From DASTOB01 sp035720425 (GTDB lineage: Bacteria > Chloroflexota > Limnocylindria > Limnocylindrales > CSP1-4), in the NCBI GenBank assembly GCA_035720425.1, contig DASTOB010000061.1:32306-96305 (forward strand): a DNA stretch of 64,000 bases. The letters run 5' to 3'. A model generated the notes under the pieces. The model saw only the letters and a list, made by a program, of their open reading frames with translations. It searched no databases and had not been told where the DNA came from. Made by a program: the position numbers and the translations under genes. Positions 35,146-44,120 of this stretch are shown piece by piece. The number at the start of each line of letters is the position of its first letter. The stretch's first letter is position 1.

Positions 35146-35620
35146 GTCCGTGGCCGGACGACTCGAGGCCGGGGCCGCCCGCGGCTCGGGCCGGCGCTCG
35201 TGGGAGGCTGATCTTCGGGGCTGATCTCCGGGTCCCTCGTCGGGGCCCTCGTCGGGGCTGATCTCCGGGGCCTCTCGCGGGCCGTTCGCTCGTGGGACGA
35301 GCAGCCGGGACATGGTGGGGCCCGCGCAGGTCTCGTTCGCTCGTGGGACGAGCAACGGCGACCGATTTGGGCGCCAGGGTGCACCGGCTGCTCGTGGGGC
35401 GAGCAACGCCGACGTGGTGGGGCTCTTCCGCGTCGCGTTCGCTCGTGGGACGAGCGGCGGCGACCGATCGAGGCGCCAGGGTGCACCGGCTGCTCGTGGG
35501 GCGAGCAACGCCGACCTGGTGGGGCTCTTCCGCGTCGCGTTCGCTCGTGGGACGAGCGGCGGCGACCGAGCTGAGCACCACAGGTACCGGCTGCCCGTGG
35601 GACGAGCAGCCCTGCGACCC
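35146..35620. other. Intergenic region between convergent genes, mostly repeats
   Basis: 475 bases. The first 140 contain short imperfect repeats (two adjacent copies of ccctcgtcgggg and two of gctgatctccggg) plus one decayed half-hairpin near 35196. The rest is the regular array listed next. No convincing gene: several frames are open only because the period is a multiple of three in GC-rich DNA. Confidence 0.7.
35288..35607. repeat. Seven hairpins at 51-base intervals (two alternating unit types)
   Basis: The palindrome GCTCGTGGGACGAGC (six-base arms, GGG loop) or its G variant starts at 35288, 35339, 35390, 35441, 35492, 35543 and 35593, i.e. spacings 51, 51, 51, 51, 51 and 50. In copies three and five the A is G, giving GCTCGTGGGGCGAGC; the last copy begins GCCCGT. 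The 36-base segments between them are of two kinds that alternate; the units beginning at 35390 and 35492 differ at one base. So the array is a 102-base dimer repeat, with the outermost copies more diverged. It lies between two convergent genes, where it might terminate transcription from both sides or bind a protein. It is not a CRISPR. Confidence 0.9.
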
Positions 35621-38600
35621 TCAGCCGGGCTGAGCGACTGCCCCGCTTCCGTCGTCGCTCGCCTCGCGTTCGGCCAGCGCGATTCGCCAGACCCAGGCGC
35701 TGTACGCGACGACCGCACAGGCAACGGTGAGCGCCGCCAGCAGGATCGCCGGACCCGGGGCGATGAGCGACGGCCCGGCCACGTTGCGATCGACCGTGCT
35801 GACCGGGAACTGGAACGGGTACACGTAGGTCGGCAGGATTCCCTGGTACATGTTCACGATCGGAGCCGGGAGCGGCAGGGCGGCGATGTTCGGATAGAAG
35901 AACACGGCCGTGCCGACGATCGCGAGCAACGCACCGCCGACGAACCGCCGCGCATCGCGGGCGGTTGCCACGAAGCCCGCGATGAGGACGAGCGGCAGGG
36001 CGACGAGCAACGCGACCGGCTCGACGGCGACATTGCTGAGTGCGAGGAGCGTGACTTCCCCGGCCGTCGCGGTCACGACCGCGAGCGCGATCGCCGCCAC
36101 GAGGGCAACCACGAGCGCGGGGCCGAACACCCCGACGACGCCCGCCGACCTGGCGAGCCCCGCGAGCCCCCCGAGCGCCCCGACCCCGACGCGCCCCTCG
36201 ACGCTCCGGACTCCCCCGACTCCCTCGCCTCCCCCGACTCCCTCGCCTCCCGCGAACCGACCCGATCGGATCGAATCCCCCGCCGAGCCGCTCCCGCTCG
36301 GTCCCCGGTGGTCCTCCGGCTCGCCCCCGTCCGTCGGCCGCTGCAGGCGAAGCAGCTGGCGCACGAGGATGAGCACCGCGAGCGTGACGACGATCGCGAG
36401 GGCAGCCGACCGATAGGTGAGCACGAACTCCGGGATGAGCGTGGGGCACGCTCGTGAGCCCGGAAGCACCTGCTCGACCCCGACGAACCCGCACAGCGGG
36501 CGGTGGAACAGCCACATCGCGGCCGGCGCGACGACCGCGGCGGCGGCCGCGAGTCGCGCGAACAGCCACGTCCGCCGCGACGCCCCGTGCCACAGCTCGG
36601 CGAGGAAGTAGGCCAGGGCAAGGAGCACGAACGGCAGGCTCGTGTAGTAGTGGTACTGGAACGCCGCCCGATCGATCCGCGCCCACGGGATCCACTGGCA
36701 GGCAAACCCGATCGCGATGAGTGCGAGGGCCAGACTGCGCCGGCGGTACGCCTGCCACGCGGCGAAGGCCATCGCCGGCACGCCGAGCCACCAGATGACG
36801 AGGTTGCCCGCGTCGTAGATCGACGCCGCGGTCCCGCCGGCGAACGACTCCTGGTAGAACCAGACCGGCTTGAGGTCGAACGGCCAGGCCCACCACGGCG
36901 ACGAGGCAGCGTGCGCGGACGACAGCGTGTTGTGATAGCGGTACATGTCGCCGGTCAGGGTGAGCAGCGTCTGCCCGGTATGTCCGGCCGGCCAGCCGTC
37001 GACGATCCGATGGTTCTCGACCCACGCCCACGGCACGTACGAGGCGACATAGACGGCGACCGGGATCGCGATCAGGCAGGCCAGCATCCACGCGACCGGG
37101 AGGCCGAGGGCCCAGCCCGGCCGGAGCCACCCGGCTGCCGGTGGATCCGCCGGCGCGAGCAGCGCCGCCGGATCGTCCGGCCCCGGCGGCGGTGCGAGGG
37201 GGCCGAACCCCCACCGCCCGGCCAGCCAGAAGGCGCCCGCGACGGCGATCGACCCGAGGGCGAGGGCGAACGAGGCCTCGAGCGGCGTGACGCTCACGCT
37301 GCCGAGCGCGATTGGCGCGTCGAGCACGCCGGCGGCGAGCGCGGCAAGGGCGATCAGCCCACCGGCCGCGGCCGGCGCCCCGATCGCGAAGCGGAGCTCG
37401 TCGTCCGACCAGGCGATCGGCCGGAGCACGGTCACCACGACCGCGACGAGGGTCAGGGCGATCATGATGAGCGGGAAGAGGAGGTTGCCGCCGGTCTGTC
37501 CCTCCGGGACGCTGATCGCGAGATAGCCGAGCACGGTCGTCACGACGATCATCCCGGCCACGAGCACGAGCCGGCCCAGCGCGCTCCGGGCCAGGATGAG
37601 GATGCCGAGCGCGCCGATGGCGTAGGCCGCCACCCACTTCGAGGCGAGCGCCAACCCGAGCAGGAGGCCGATCGCCGGCATGACGACCCAGAACGCGCCG
37701 CGCCACCGCCACGCACCGGTCCACAACCCCGCGAACAGCGCGTACGCGGCAACGATGAACAACCCGACGTACGCGTCGTTCATCCCGATCCGCGCCTGGA
37801 CGAAGAGCATCCCGTCGGCGACGAGCAGGATGGCGAGGAAGACCGCGACCGCGCGACGCTGGAAGAACAGGCGCGCGAGCAGGAACAGCAGCACCGCCAT
37901 GATCGTCCCGGCGATCACGCCGGGCAGGCGCCATGCGAAGGCGTGGCTGCCGACACCGATCGACGCGGTCGTCCCGTCGGGCTCGAACACGAGCAGCTCC
38001 TGGCGGTCGTCCGCCGGGTACAGCCCGTTGGAGTCCATCACCCACGCCGCCGGCTCGGCCGGCAAGCGCGCATCCGCGTAGACCGCGTTGGCGTGTGGCT
38101 CGATGACGTAGACCGTCCAGCCGGCCGGGTCGTCCGGCGCGGCGCCGAGGATGTGGACCTGCTGACTCGCCTCGTCGTGGGCCACCCACCCGCCTCGGGC
38201 CGGAAGCGGTGCCGACCGATCGAGGGTCGGCGTGTCGTCTGCCTTGTCGCCCCCGATCGTGACGATCCCGTAGCGCGGCCCGTCCGCGCCGTTCATCGTG
38301 AAGTACAGCTTCGGATCGTCGACGCCCGTGACGAGAGCGACTCCGCCGGCGCCGCCATCCGCGGGGAGCGTGGACGACACCGCCCCAGCGGCGGGCACGA
38401 CGAACGTCAGGCCACTCGCCGCCGCGACCGCGACGCGCGGCAGCTCGACCACCTCGACGCCCGCGAGCCGGCCGCTCGTGATCGCCCCGTCGACGCGTTC
38501 GCGCCGATCGACCGGCACGGGGGCCAGGATGACGCGCTCCGCGTCGGATGCGAGGAGCTCGCGATAGTGCTCCCGGTCGCCGCCCACGAGCCCGGCCAGG

Positions 38601-41101
38601 GCGGCCGCGACGGCCACGGGGTCGGCGACGTCGGCCGGGTTGGCGACGGCGGCCGGCGCGCGTCCCGCCTCGGCCAGCTGGGCGATCCCATCGAGGACGA
38701 GCGTGCCGGTCACCGTACCGCTCGCCGCGTCGACCATCGCAGCCCGCCCGTCGGCAAGGACGGCTACCAGCGCGGAGCCGTCGTCGGTCACGTGGATGCG
38801 CTCGATCGCGCCGTCGAGCCGCGTCAGCTCCGGCGCCGCGAGGCTGAAGCCGTCGGTCCCGATCGCGCGCGCCTCGTCGAGCGACGTGAGCTCGATCGTC
38901 GCGAGGACGCCATCGGCCGTCCCCACGATGAGCCGGTGGCCCACCCGGTCGACCGCGACGGCCGACGCGCCGACCACCGGCGTCGCGGCCACGAGCGCGC
39001 GGGTGGCGAGGTCGTACGAGCGCACCTCGGTGCCGGTCGCGACATGCAGCCGGTCGCCGAGCCGACCGGACCGACGGGCCGGATCCTCGTAGCGGGGCTC
39101 GATCACGGCGTCGGCCACCGGCACGCCGAGCTCGCTCGTTGCCCGCACCCGGTCGTCGCCCCAGGCGACGATCCCGCCGGCCATCGCGTACTTGGCGAGG
39201 TGCGGGTGCGTCCACTCGTAGATGTCGTGCGAGATCCCGTAGCGCCAGTGCTGGAGGAATTCGGTCGCCGTCCGCGCGTGATACACCTCGTCGAAGTGCA
39301 TCTGGTACGGCTCCGCGAGCCGCCACAGCCGCGTGCCGAACACGGCGGCGATGAGCACGACGACGATCCACAGGTCGAGCCGGTCGAGGCGCCCGCCACG
39401 CTCGCGGGCGAGGAGGGCGGTGCGATCCGGCCGGATGGGCCGCTCGACGAGGCGAGTCCGGAACCACTCCCAGGCGCCGACCTCGGCGACCGGCGGGCGC
39501 TCGCGCCAGGTCGGTGGCCGCGGCGGTTCGGCCGGCTCGGCGATCGGTGATCCGGGCGACGATGGCGGAGGGATGACCGACGCCGCCGAGCGCGGCGCCG
39601 GAGCGAGGTGGAGCGGGCGGGCGGACCCCTCCGGGACGTCCTCCGGCGATTCGACCGGCGTTCCCGCAGCGGCTTCGGCCGACGCGCCGATCTCGCCACG
39701 CACCCCTGCGATCGCCCCGCGACGGAGCTGACCGGCGACCCATCCGAACGCCGCGGCGTGGACGAGCGCAACGACGGCGACCCCGGCGGCGGACCGGATG
39801 AGCGGCCCGATCCCGAGCCAGTCGTCGATCTGCGGGTTGTCCGGATAGAGCGTGGTGAGGACGACGTACATGTTCGCGAACGTCGCGACCGAGACGATGA
39901 CGTACGCGATACGCCAGCGCAGCGACCCGCCGGCCAGGATCGCGGCGAGGGCGAAGAACGGGAACAGGTACCGCTCATGGACCCGGGTCGGCACGATGAA
40001 GAAGACGAAGGCGAGGACGATGAGCCCGACAAGCATGGTGATCCGATCCGGCCGCCGCGCAACGACGAGCGTGACCGCGCCGATCGCGGCGAGGAGGAGC
40101 GCCGTGCCGACCAGCAGCGCGGGGACGGGCCCGAACATGAACGCGACGCCCTCGCCCGGACCGCTGCCGGCCACGTCGCGGACCCATTGGCCGCTCGCCG
40201 CCAGCCCCACGCCGTCGAGCGACAGGAGCGCCCACGGGTTGTACGCGTTGACGGTCAGGTATGGATAACCGGCGGCGGCCGTGCCGACCTGCTCGAGGAG
40301 GCCGACGATCGATAGGCCGTACGGGGCCGACAGGGCGACAGCGGTGAGCAGGCCGACGAGCCCGGTCGTCACGACGCGCAGCGGGCCCCGGGTCCGCCAC
40401 TCCCAGTCCGTCGTCGTTCGCCGTCGCTCCGGGGCATCGTCGCCGCCGAACCCGCCCTCCGGCCAGAATGCCCGCCGAATCGTTACCGCGGCGACGAGCG
40501 GAACGAGGATGCCGAGCTGCGGCTTGATGATCGCGGCGACGACGGTCAGGAACGCGGACCGCTCCGGCCGGTCGCGCCACAGTTCGCGGAGCGCGAGGAG
40601 CAGGAAGACGACGCCGACGGCATCGACCTGGCCCCACACGACGCTGTCGAACCAGGTGATCGGGTTGACGATGACGATGACGGCCGACACGAGGGCGGCC
40701 CGCCGGCCGATCCCGAGCTCGAGGGCCATCGACCGGACGAGCCAGGCGAGGGCCAGATCGGCGAGGATGGGCGGGACCTTGATGAGGTCGCCGATCCCAC
40801 CGAACGCGGAGCCGACGAGGCCGACCACCCAGAGCACGTACAGGTAGCCGGGCGTGTAGTCGTGGAAGAACGGGCGCTCGTAGAACCCGAACGGGCCCTC
40901 CGCGGCGAGGTTCGCCGCCCAGAAGCGGAAGGCGTTGAGGTCCGCCTCGAAGCCGGATCCCGGGAGCAGGTATGCAAGAATGAGCCGGAAGGCGAGCCCG
41001 AGCGCGAGCACGATGAGGATCGCGCTGGCCGCTTCTCCCGTCCTGGTCCGCGTCGGCGCTTCCACGCCCCGATCGGGCTCACCCGTAGCGGGGCGACTCA
41101 C
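35621..41101 (-). CDS. Giant fusion: GT-C mannosyltransferase-like domain + PMT (GT39) with a large inserted domain
   Basis: About 1826 residues from GTG 41101 (AGGAGG 12 bases upstream). Residues 1-560: a polytopic GT-C module with WFDSVVWGQVDAVGVVFLLLAL and VPTRVHERYLFPFFAL. Residues about 590 to the end: a PMT-type protein mannosyltransferase with the catalytic acidic pair Asp604-Glu605 in MHFDEVYHARTATEF and HPHLAKYA in the first outer loop. Between about 650 and 1050 an extra, mostly beta, domain is inserted (strings such as ATGTEVRSYDLATRALV and AVAVDRVGHRLIVGTADG look like propeller blades). WRLPGVIAGTIMA then resumes PMT helices. A Gly/Val-rich linker and four more helices end the protein. 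PMTs transfer mannose from polyprenyl-phosphate-mannose to secreted proteins. Divergent from the genes that probably make that donor. Confidence 0.85.
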   Translation of the reverse strand: MSRPATGEPDRGVEAPTRTRTGEAASAILIVLALGLAFRLILAYLLPGSGFEADLNAFRFWAANLAAEGPFGFYERPFFHDYTPGYLYVLWVVGLVGSAFGGIGDLIKVPPILADLALAWLVRSMALELGIGRRAALVSAVIVIVNPITWFDSVVWGQVDAVGVVFLLLALRELWRDRPERSAFLTVVAAIIKPQLGILVPLVAAVTIRRAFWPEGGFGGDDAPERRRTTTDWEWRTRGPLRVVTTGLVGLLTAVALSAPYGLSIVGLLEQVGTAAAGYPYLTVNAYNPWALLSLDGVGLAASGQWVRDVAGSGPGEGVAFMFGPVPALLVGTALLLAAIGAVTLVVARRPDRITMLVGLIVLAFVFFIVPTRVHERYLFPFFALAAILAGGSLRWRIAYVIVSVATFANMYVVLTTLYPDNPQIDDWLGIGPLIRSAAGVAVVALVHAAAFGWVAGQLRRGAIAGVRGEIGASAEAAAGTPVESPEDVPEGSARPLHLAPAPRSAASVIPPPSSPGSPIAEPAEPPRPPTWRERPPVAEVGAWEWFRTRLVERPIRPDRTALLARERGGRLDRLDLWIVVVLIAAVFGTRLWRLAEPYQMHFDEVYHARTATEFLQHWRYGISHDIYEWTHPHLAKYAMAGGIVAWGDDRVRATSELGVPVADAVIEPRYEDPARRSGRLGDRLHVATGTEVRSYDLATRALVAATPVVGASAVAVDRVGHRLIVGTADGVLATIELTSLDEARAIGTDGFSLAAPELTRLDGAIERIHVTDDGSALVAVLADGRAAMVDAASGTVTGTLVLDGIAQLAEAGRAPAAVANPADVADPVAVAAALAGLVGGDREHYRELLASDAERVILAPVPVDRRERVDGAITSGRLAGVEVVELPRVAVAAASGLTFVVPAAGAVSSTLPADGGAGGVALVTGVDDPKLYFTMNGADGPRYGIVTIGGDKADDTPTLDRSAPLPARGGWVAHDEASQQVHILGAAPDDPAGWTVYVIEPHANAVYADARLPAEPAAWVMDSNGLYPADDRQELLVFEPDGTTASIGVGSHAFAWRLPGVIAGTIMAVLLFLLARLFFQRRAVAVFLAILLVADGMLFVQARIGMNDAYVGLFIVAAYALFAGLWTGAWRWRGAFWVVMPAIGLLLGLALASKWVAAYAIGALGILILARSALGRLVLVAGMIVVTTVLGYLAISVPEGQTGGNLLFPLIMIALTLVAVVVTVLRPIAWSDDELRFAIGAPAAAGGLIALAALAAGVLDAPIALGSVSVTPLEASFALALGSIAVAGAFWLAGRWGFGPLAPPPGPDDPAALLAPADPPAAGWLRPGWALGLPVAWMLACLIAIPVAVYVASYVPWAWVENHRIVDGWPAGHTGQTLLTLTGDMYRYHNTLSSAHAASSPWWAWPFDLKPVWFYQESFAGGTAASIYDAGNLVIWWLGVPAMAFAAWQAYRRRSLALALIAIGFACQWIPWARIDRAAFQYHYYTSLPFVLLALAYFLAELWHGASRRTWLFARLAAAAAVVAPAAMWLFHRPLCGFVGVEQVLPGSRACPTLIPEFVLTYRSAALAIVVTLAVLILVRQLLRLQRPTDGGEPEDHRGPSGSGSAGDSIRSGRFAGGEGVGGGEGVGGVRSVEGRVGVGALGGLAGLARSAGVVGVFGPALVVALVAAIALAVVTATAGEVTLLALSNVAVEPVALLVALPLVLIAGFVATARDARRFVGGALLAIVGTAVFFYPNIAALPLPAPIVNMYQGILPTYVYPFQFPVSTVDRNVAGPSLIAPGPAILLAALTVACAVVAYSAWVWRIALAEREASDDGSGAVAQPG

Positions 41102-41133
41102 GAGGGAAATCGGCCTCCTGCACGAGCGTTGAG

Positions 41134-42609
41134 GTGGAGCGCAGCGTAGCACAGGGTCGCGCGCCGGAGGCCCGGCCCGATCGACCGACGCCCCGGCCGG
41201 CCCGTTCCTGGCGTGCGCTGCGGATCGCGCTCGCTCTGATGGCCGTGGCCGCCATCGCCTACACGGCCTGGAACCCGCTTCGCTTCTACAACCACTTCGT
41301 GTGGCAGGCGGAGGCCTTCCTCGACGGACGCGCCGAGATCGCGTACCCGGTCGCCGCATCGGACGATTCCCCGGGCAACTGGTTCTTCCAGGACGTGCTC
41401 CCGGTCGAGCGGCCGCGCGGCGGCGAGCCCGGCACCGGTCTTATCCCGTTCCCGCCGCTGCCGGCGATCCTGCTCGTGCCGTTCGTCGCCGTGTTCGGTC
41501 TCGCGACCGACCAGCAACTCATCGCGTCGGTCCTCGGCGCGATCGACGTGGGCCTCGTCTGGTGGCTCCTGGGGCGGCTCCGGGTGTCCGAGTCGATCCG
41601 GCTGGCGACGACGATCTTCTTCGGCTTCGGGACGGTTTTCTGGTACACGGCGCAGCTCGGCACGACGTGGTGGTTCGCGCACGTCGTGGCGCTCGCCCCG
41701 CTGCTGCTCGCCGTGGGGCTGGCGATCGACGGCGACCGCGACAGCGCACGGAGCGAGGACGACCTGCGAGATCCGGAGGGCACGGATGCGGCCGGCCGCT
41801 CGATCCGCGCGCTCGCTCGACGGCCATGGCGCCTCCTCGACGCACGCCAGGTCGTCGTCGGCTTCCTGTTCGGCCTGGCGGCCACGGCGCGCCTGACCGT
41901 GCTCTTCGGCGCCCCGTTCTTCGTCCTCGTCGGCAGCGGCGGCAGCTGGCCGCGGCGGGCCGTGTCGGCCGGTCTCGGCGCAGCCATCCCGGTCGGCGCC
42001 CTGCTCGTCTACAACTACGTGTCGACCGGCCACCTGTTCCACCCCGCCTACGAGTTCCTCTACCGAGCGGAGGCGTTCGGCTACCCCACCCTCGGCTACC
42101 ACCTCGACTGGGCGATCGAGGACCCGCGCTACATCCCGCAGAATCTCGCGATCATGCTGTTCAGCCTGCCGGTGCTCTTCCCCGACCAGGTCCCCTCGGC
42201 GCTCGGGGACTACGGCGCGCTGTGCGTCGATCCCGGCGCCGTGCGCGGGATCTTCGACGAGGCCTGCCCGATCGCGCTGCCGCGCGACGTCGGGATGAGC
42301 CTGCTCCTGACCAGCCCGGCCTATCTCCTCGCCCTGCCGGCCCTCCGCCTCCACGGCCGGTCGCGCCTGGTGACCGGGGCGGTGATCGCCGTCCTGCTCA
42401 TCGCCGTCGTGAATCTCATGCACTTCAGCCAGGGCTGGGTCCAGTTCGGCTACCGCTTCAGCAACGACTTCGTCGTCTTCGCGCTGCCACTCGTCGCGCT
42501 CGGCCTGGCGCTGCGCGGTGGGGTCGGACGGCTGGGCTGGGCCCTCGTCGCGGTGTCGGTCGCGGTCAACCTGTGGGGCGTCGCGTGGGGGAATCTGCTC
42601 GGATGGTGA
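41134..42609 (+). CDS. Polytopic GT-C-like membrane protein
   Basis: 491 residues, about 11 hydrophobic segments, from GTG 41134. The first outer loop (WNPLRFYNHFVWQAEAFLDGRAEI) and a lumenal region with VLPVERPR are of the kind seen in GT39/GT-C glycosyltransferases, but I see no clear catalytic DE pair. The central WWFAHVVALAPLLLAVGLAIDGD and ARLTVLFGAPF segments are membrane-spanning. Starts 32 bases from the divergent PMT fusion and overlaps the next gene by seven bases. Probably transfers or handles polyprenyl-linked sugar; specificity unknown. Confidence 0.75.
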   Translation: MERSVAQGRAPEARPDRPTPRPARSWRALRIALALMAVAAIAYTAWNPLRFYNHFVWQAEAFLDGRAEIAYPVAASDDSPGNWFFQDVLPVERPRGGEPGTGLIPFPPLPAILLVPFVAVFGLATDQQLIASVLGAIDVGLVWWLLGRLRVSESIRLATTIFFGFGTVFWYTAQLGTTWWFAHVVALAPLLLAVGLAIDGDRDSARSEDDLRDPEGTDAAGRSIRALARRPWRLLDARQVVVGFLFGLAATARLTVLFGAPFFVLVGSGGSWPRRAVSAGLGAAIPVGALLVYNYVSTGHLFHPAYEFLYRAEAFGYPTLGYHLDWAIEDPRYIPQNLAIMLFSLPVLFPDQVPSALGDYGALCVDPGAVRGIFDEACPIALPRDVGMSLLLTSPAYLLALPALRLHGRSRLVTGAVIAVLLIAVVNLMHFSQGWVQFGYRFSNDFVVFALPLVALGLALRGGVGRLGWALVAVSVAVNLWGVAWGNLLGW

Positions 42610-44120
42610 GTGCGCGCGTCGCGCTCGCCCGAGCGCTGCCGCCGCTCGCCGTGGCCCTTGTCGCGCTGGCCGTGATCGTCCCCACCGTCCAGCCCGGGGT
42701 CGGCTTCTGGGACACCGCGGAGGCGCAGACCGTGCCGCCCCTGCTCGGGGTCATGCACCCGACGGGCTTTCCCGCCTACGTGGTCACGGGCTGGCTCGCC
42801 ACGCAGTTCCTCGCTCCGCTCGGCGAGCCGGCGTTCCGGATGAATGTCCTGTCCGCGCTCCTCGTGGCGACGGCCGCGGGCCTGACCGTCGTCCTCGTCC
42901 GGCGCCTGACGGATTCGACGGCGATCGGCGTCGCCGCCGGGATCGGCCTCGCGCTCACGCCGATCACCTGGGCCATCGGGACGCGGGCCGACGTCCATGC
43001 CCTCCACCTGGCGCTCGCGGCCCTGCTCCTCGTCCTTCTCGTCGAGTGGGAGCGGCGCCGTGCCGCCGGTGCCCCGCGCGCAGATCGCTGGCTCGTCGCC
43101 GCGTCGGTCGTGTTCGGCCTGGCGATGGCGAACCACACGCTCACCCTGCTCCTGCCGCCGGCCATCGGCCTGTTCGTGCTGGCCGTCGAGCCGGCGATCC
43201 TGCGCCGGCCGCGGCTCGTCCTGGCCTGCCTCGTGGCCATCACCGTGACGGTCACGGTCCTCTACCTCGAGCTGCCGTTGCGCGCCGGGCCGTTCCGGGC
43301 ACCGCTCGTCTACGGTCGGCCGGAAACGCTCGACGGCTTCCGGTACATCGTCCTCGCCGAGCAGTTCCGGGGCAGCCTCATCGACCCACTCGGCGATCTG
43401 CCCGGCAAGATCCGGAACCTGGCCGGCCTGACCGCGAACCAGTTCGGGATCCTCGCCCCGCTCGTCCCGATCGGGCTCCTCGCGGCGATTCGCCGGGCCC
43501 CCCGCTACGCGCTGCTGAGCGGCATCGCGGCGCTTGCGACCGTCTTCTTCGCCGCCTCGTACGCGAACGCCGACATTAGCCGCTACTACCTCGTGCCCGC
43601 GCTCATCGCCTGGTCGTGGCTCGGGATCCTTGCGGCGACGGCGGTCGAGGCACTCGAGGCGCTGACCGGCCCCGACGACTCGCCGGCCGGCGTGGCCGCC
43701 GCCGGCTTGCTGGGGCTCGCCCTGCTCGTCCCGTCGCTCGGCGCACTGCCGGATCGGGCGGCCCGGCTCGATCTCAGTCGCGACCGCAGCGCAGCCCGCT
43801 GGCTCGACGCCGCCCTCGGGGCGATGGAACCCGACGCGGTCGTCGTGTCGTGGTGGAGCTACTCGACGACACTATGGTACGCACAGCACATCGAGGGCCG
43901 GTTCGCCGACGGCTTCGTCGTCGACGACCGGACACGCCTCGACCTGGAGCTCGGTGAGGTTCACGACGTGATCGACGCACACCTCGGCCGGCGCCCCGTC
44001 TACGTGGTCAGGTCGAGCATGGAGGAGGTGGCGGCGTTGCGCGGCTCGTACGCGCTCGAGGCGATTCCCGGGGCGACGATGCTCTACCGGGTGGTCGAGC
44101 GACGGGGCGCCGGGTCATGA
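42603..44120 (+). CDS. DUF2723-family membrane glycosyltransferase-like protein
   Basis: 505 residues, about ten transmembrane helices. The N-terminal GVGFWDTAEAQTVPPLLGVMHPTGFPAYVVTGWL is the DUF2723/TMEM260 signature, containing the acidic residue (D-T-A-E) that takes the place of the PMT catalytic acid and the HPTGFPAY loop. TMEM260 is an O-mannosyltransferase in animals, which supports a protein-mannosylation role here. C-terminal 170 residues form a soluble domain outside the membrane (VVVSWWSYSTTLWYAQHIEGRF). ATG 42603 overlaps the previous stop; the stop overlaps the GT2 gene. Confidence 0.85.
   Translation: MVSARVALARALPPLAVALVALAVIVPTVQPGVGFWDTAEAQTVPPLLGVMHPTGFPAYVVTGWLATQFLAPLGEPAFRMNVLSALLVATAAGLTVVLVRRLTDSTAIGVAAGIGLALTPITWAIGTRADVHALHLALAALLLVLLVEWERRRAAGAPRADRWLVAASVVFGLAMANHTLTLLLPPAIGLFVLAVEPAILRRPRLVLACLVAITVTVTVLYLELPLRAGPFRAPLVYGRPETLDGFRYIVLAEQFRGSLIDPLGDLPGKIRNLAGLTANQFGILAPLVPIGLLAAIRRAPRYALLSGIAALATVFFAASYANADISRYYLVPALIAWSWLGILAATAVEALEALTGPDDSPAGVAAAGLLGLALLVPSLGALPDRAARLDLSRDRSAARWLDAALGAMEPDAVVVSWWSYSTTLWYAQHIEGRFADGFVVDDRTRLDLELGEVHDVIDAHLGRRPVYVVRSSMEEVAALRGSYALEAIPGATMLYRVVERRGAGS

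Noticed and set aside
35288..35607. CRISPR array
   Set aside because: Repeats are only 15 bases and the intervening segments are themselves repeated; no cas genes in the window.
35292..35633. Plus-strand frame through the 51-base array encoding a 34-residue repeat
   Set aside because: Several frames on both strands are equally open because 51 is divisible by three; no ribosome-binding site or promoter at its start.
36503..39550. 1015-codon open frame on the plus strand
   Set aside because: Antisense to the PMT fusion; no recognisable domain, Arg/Asp/Glu-rich shadow composition.
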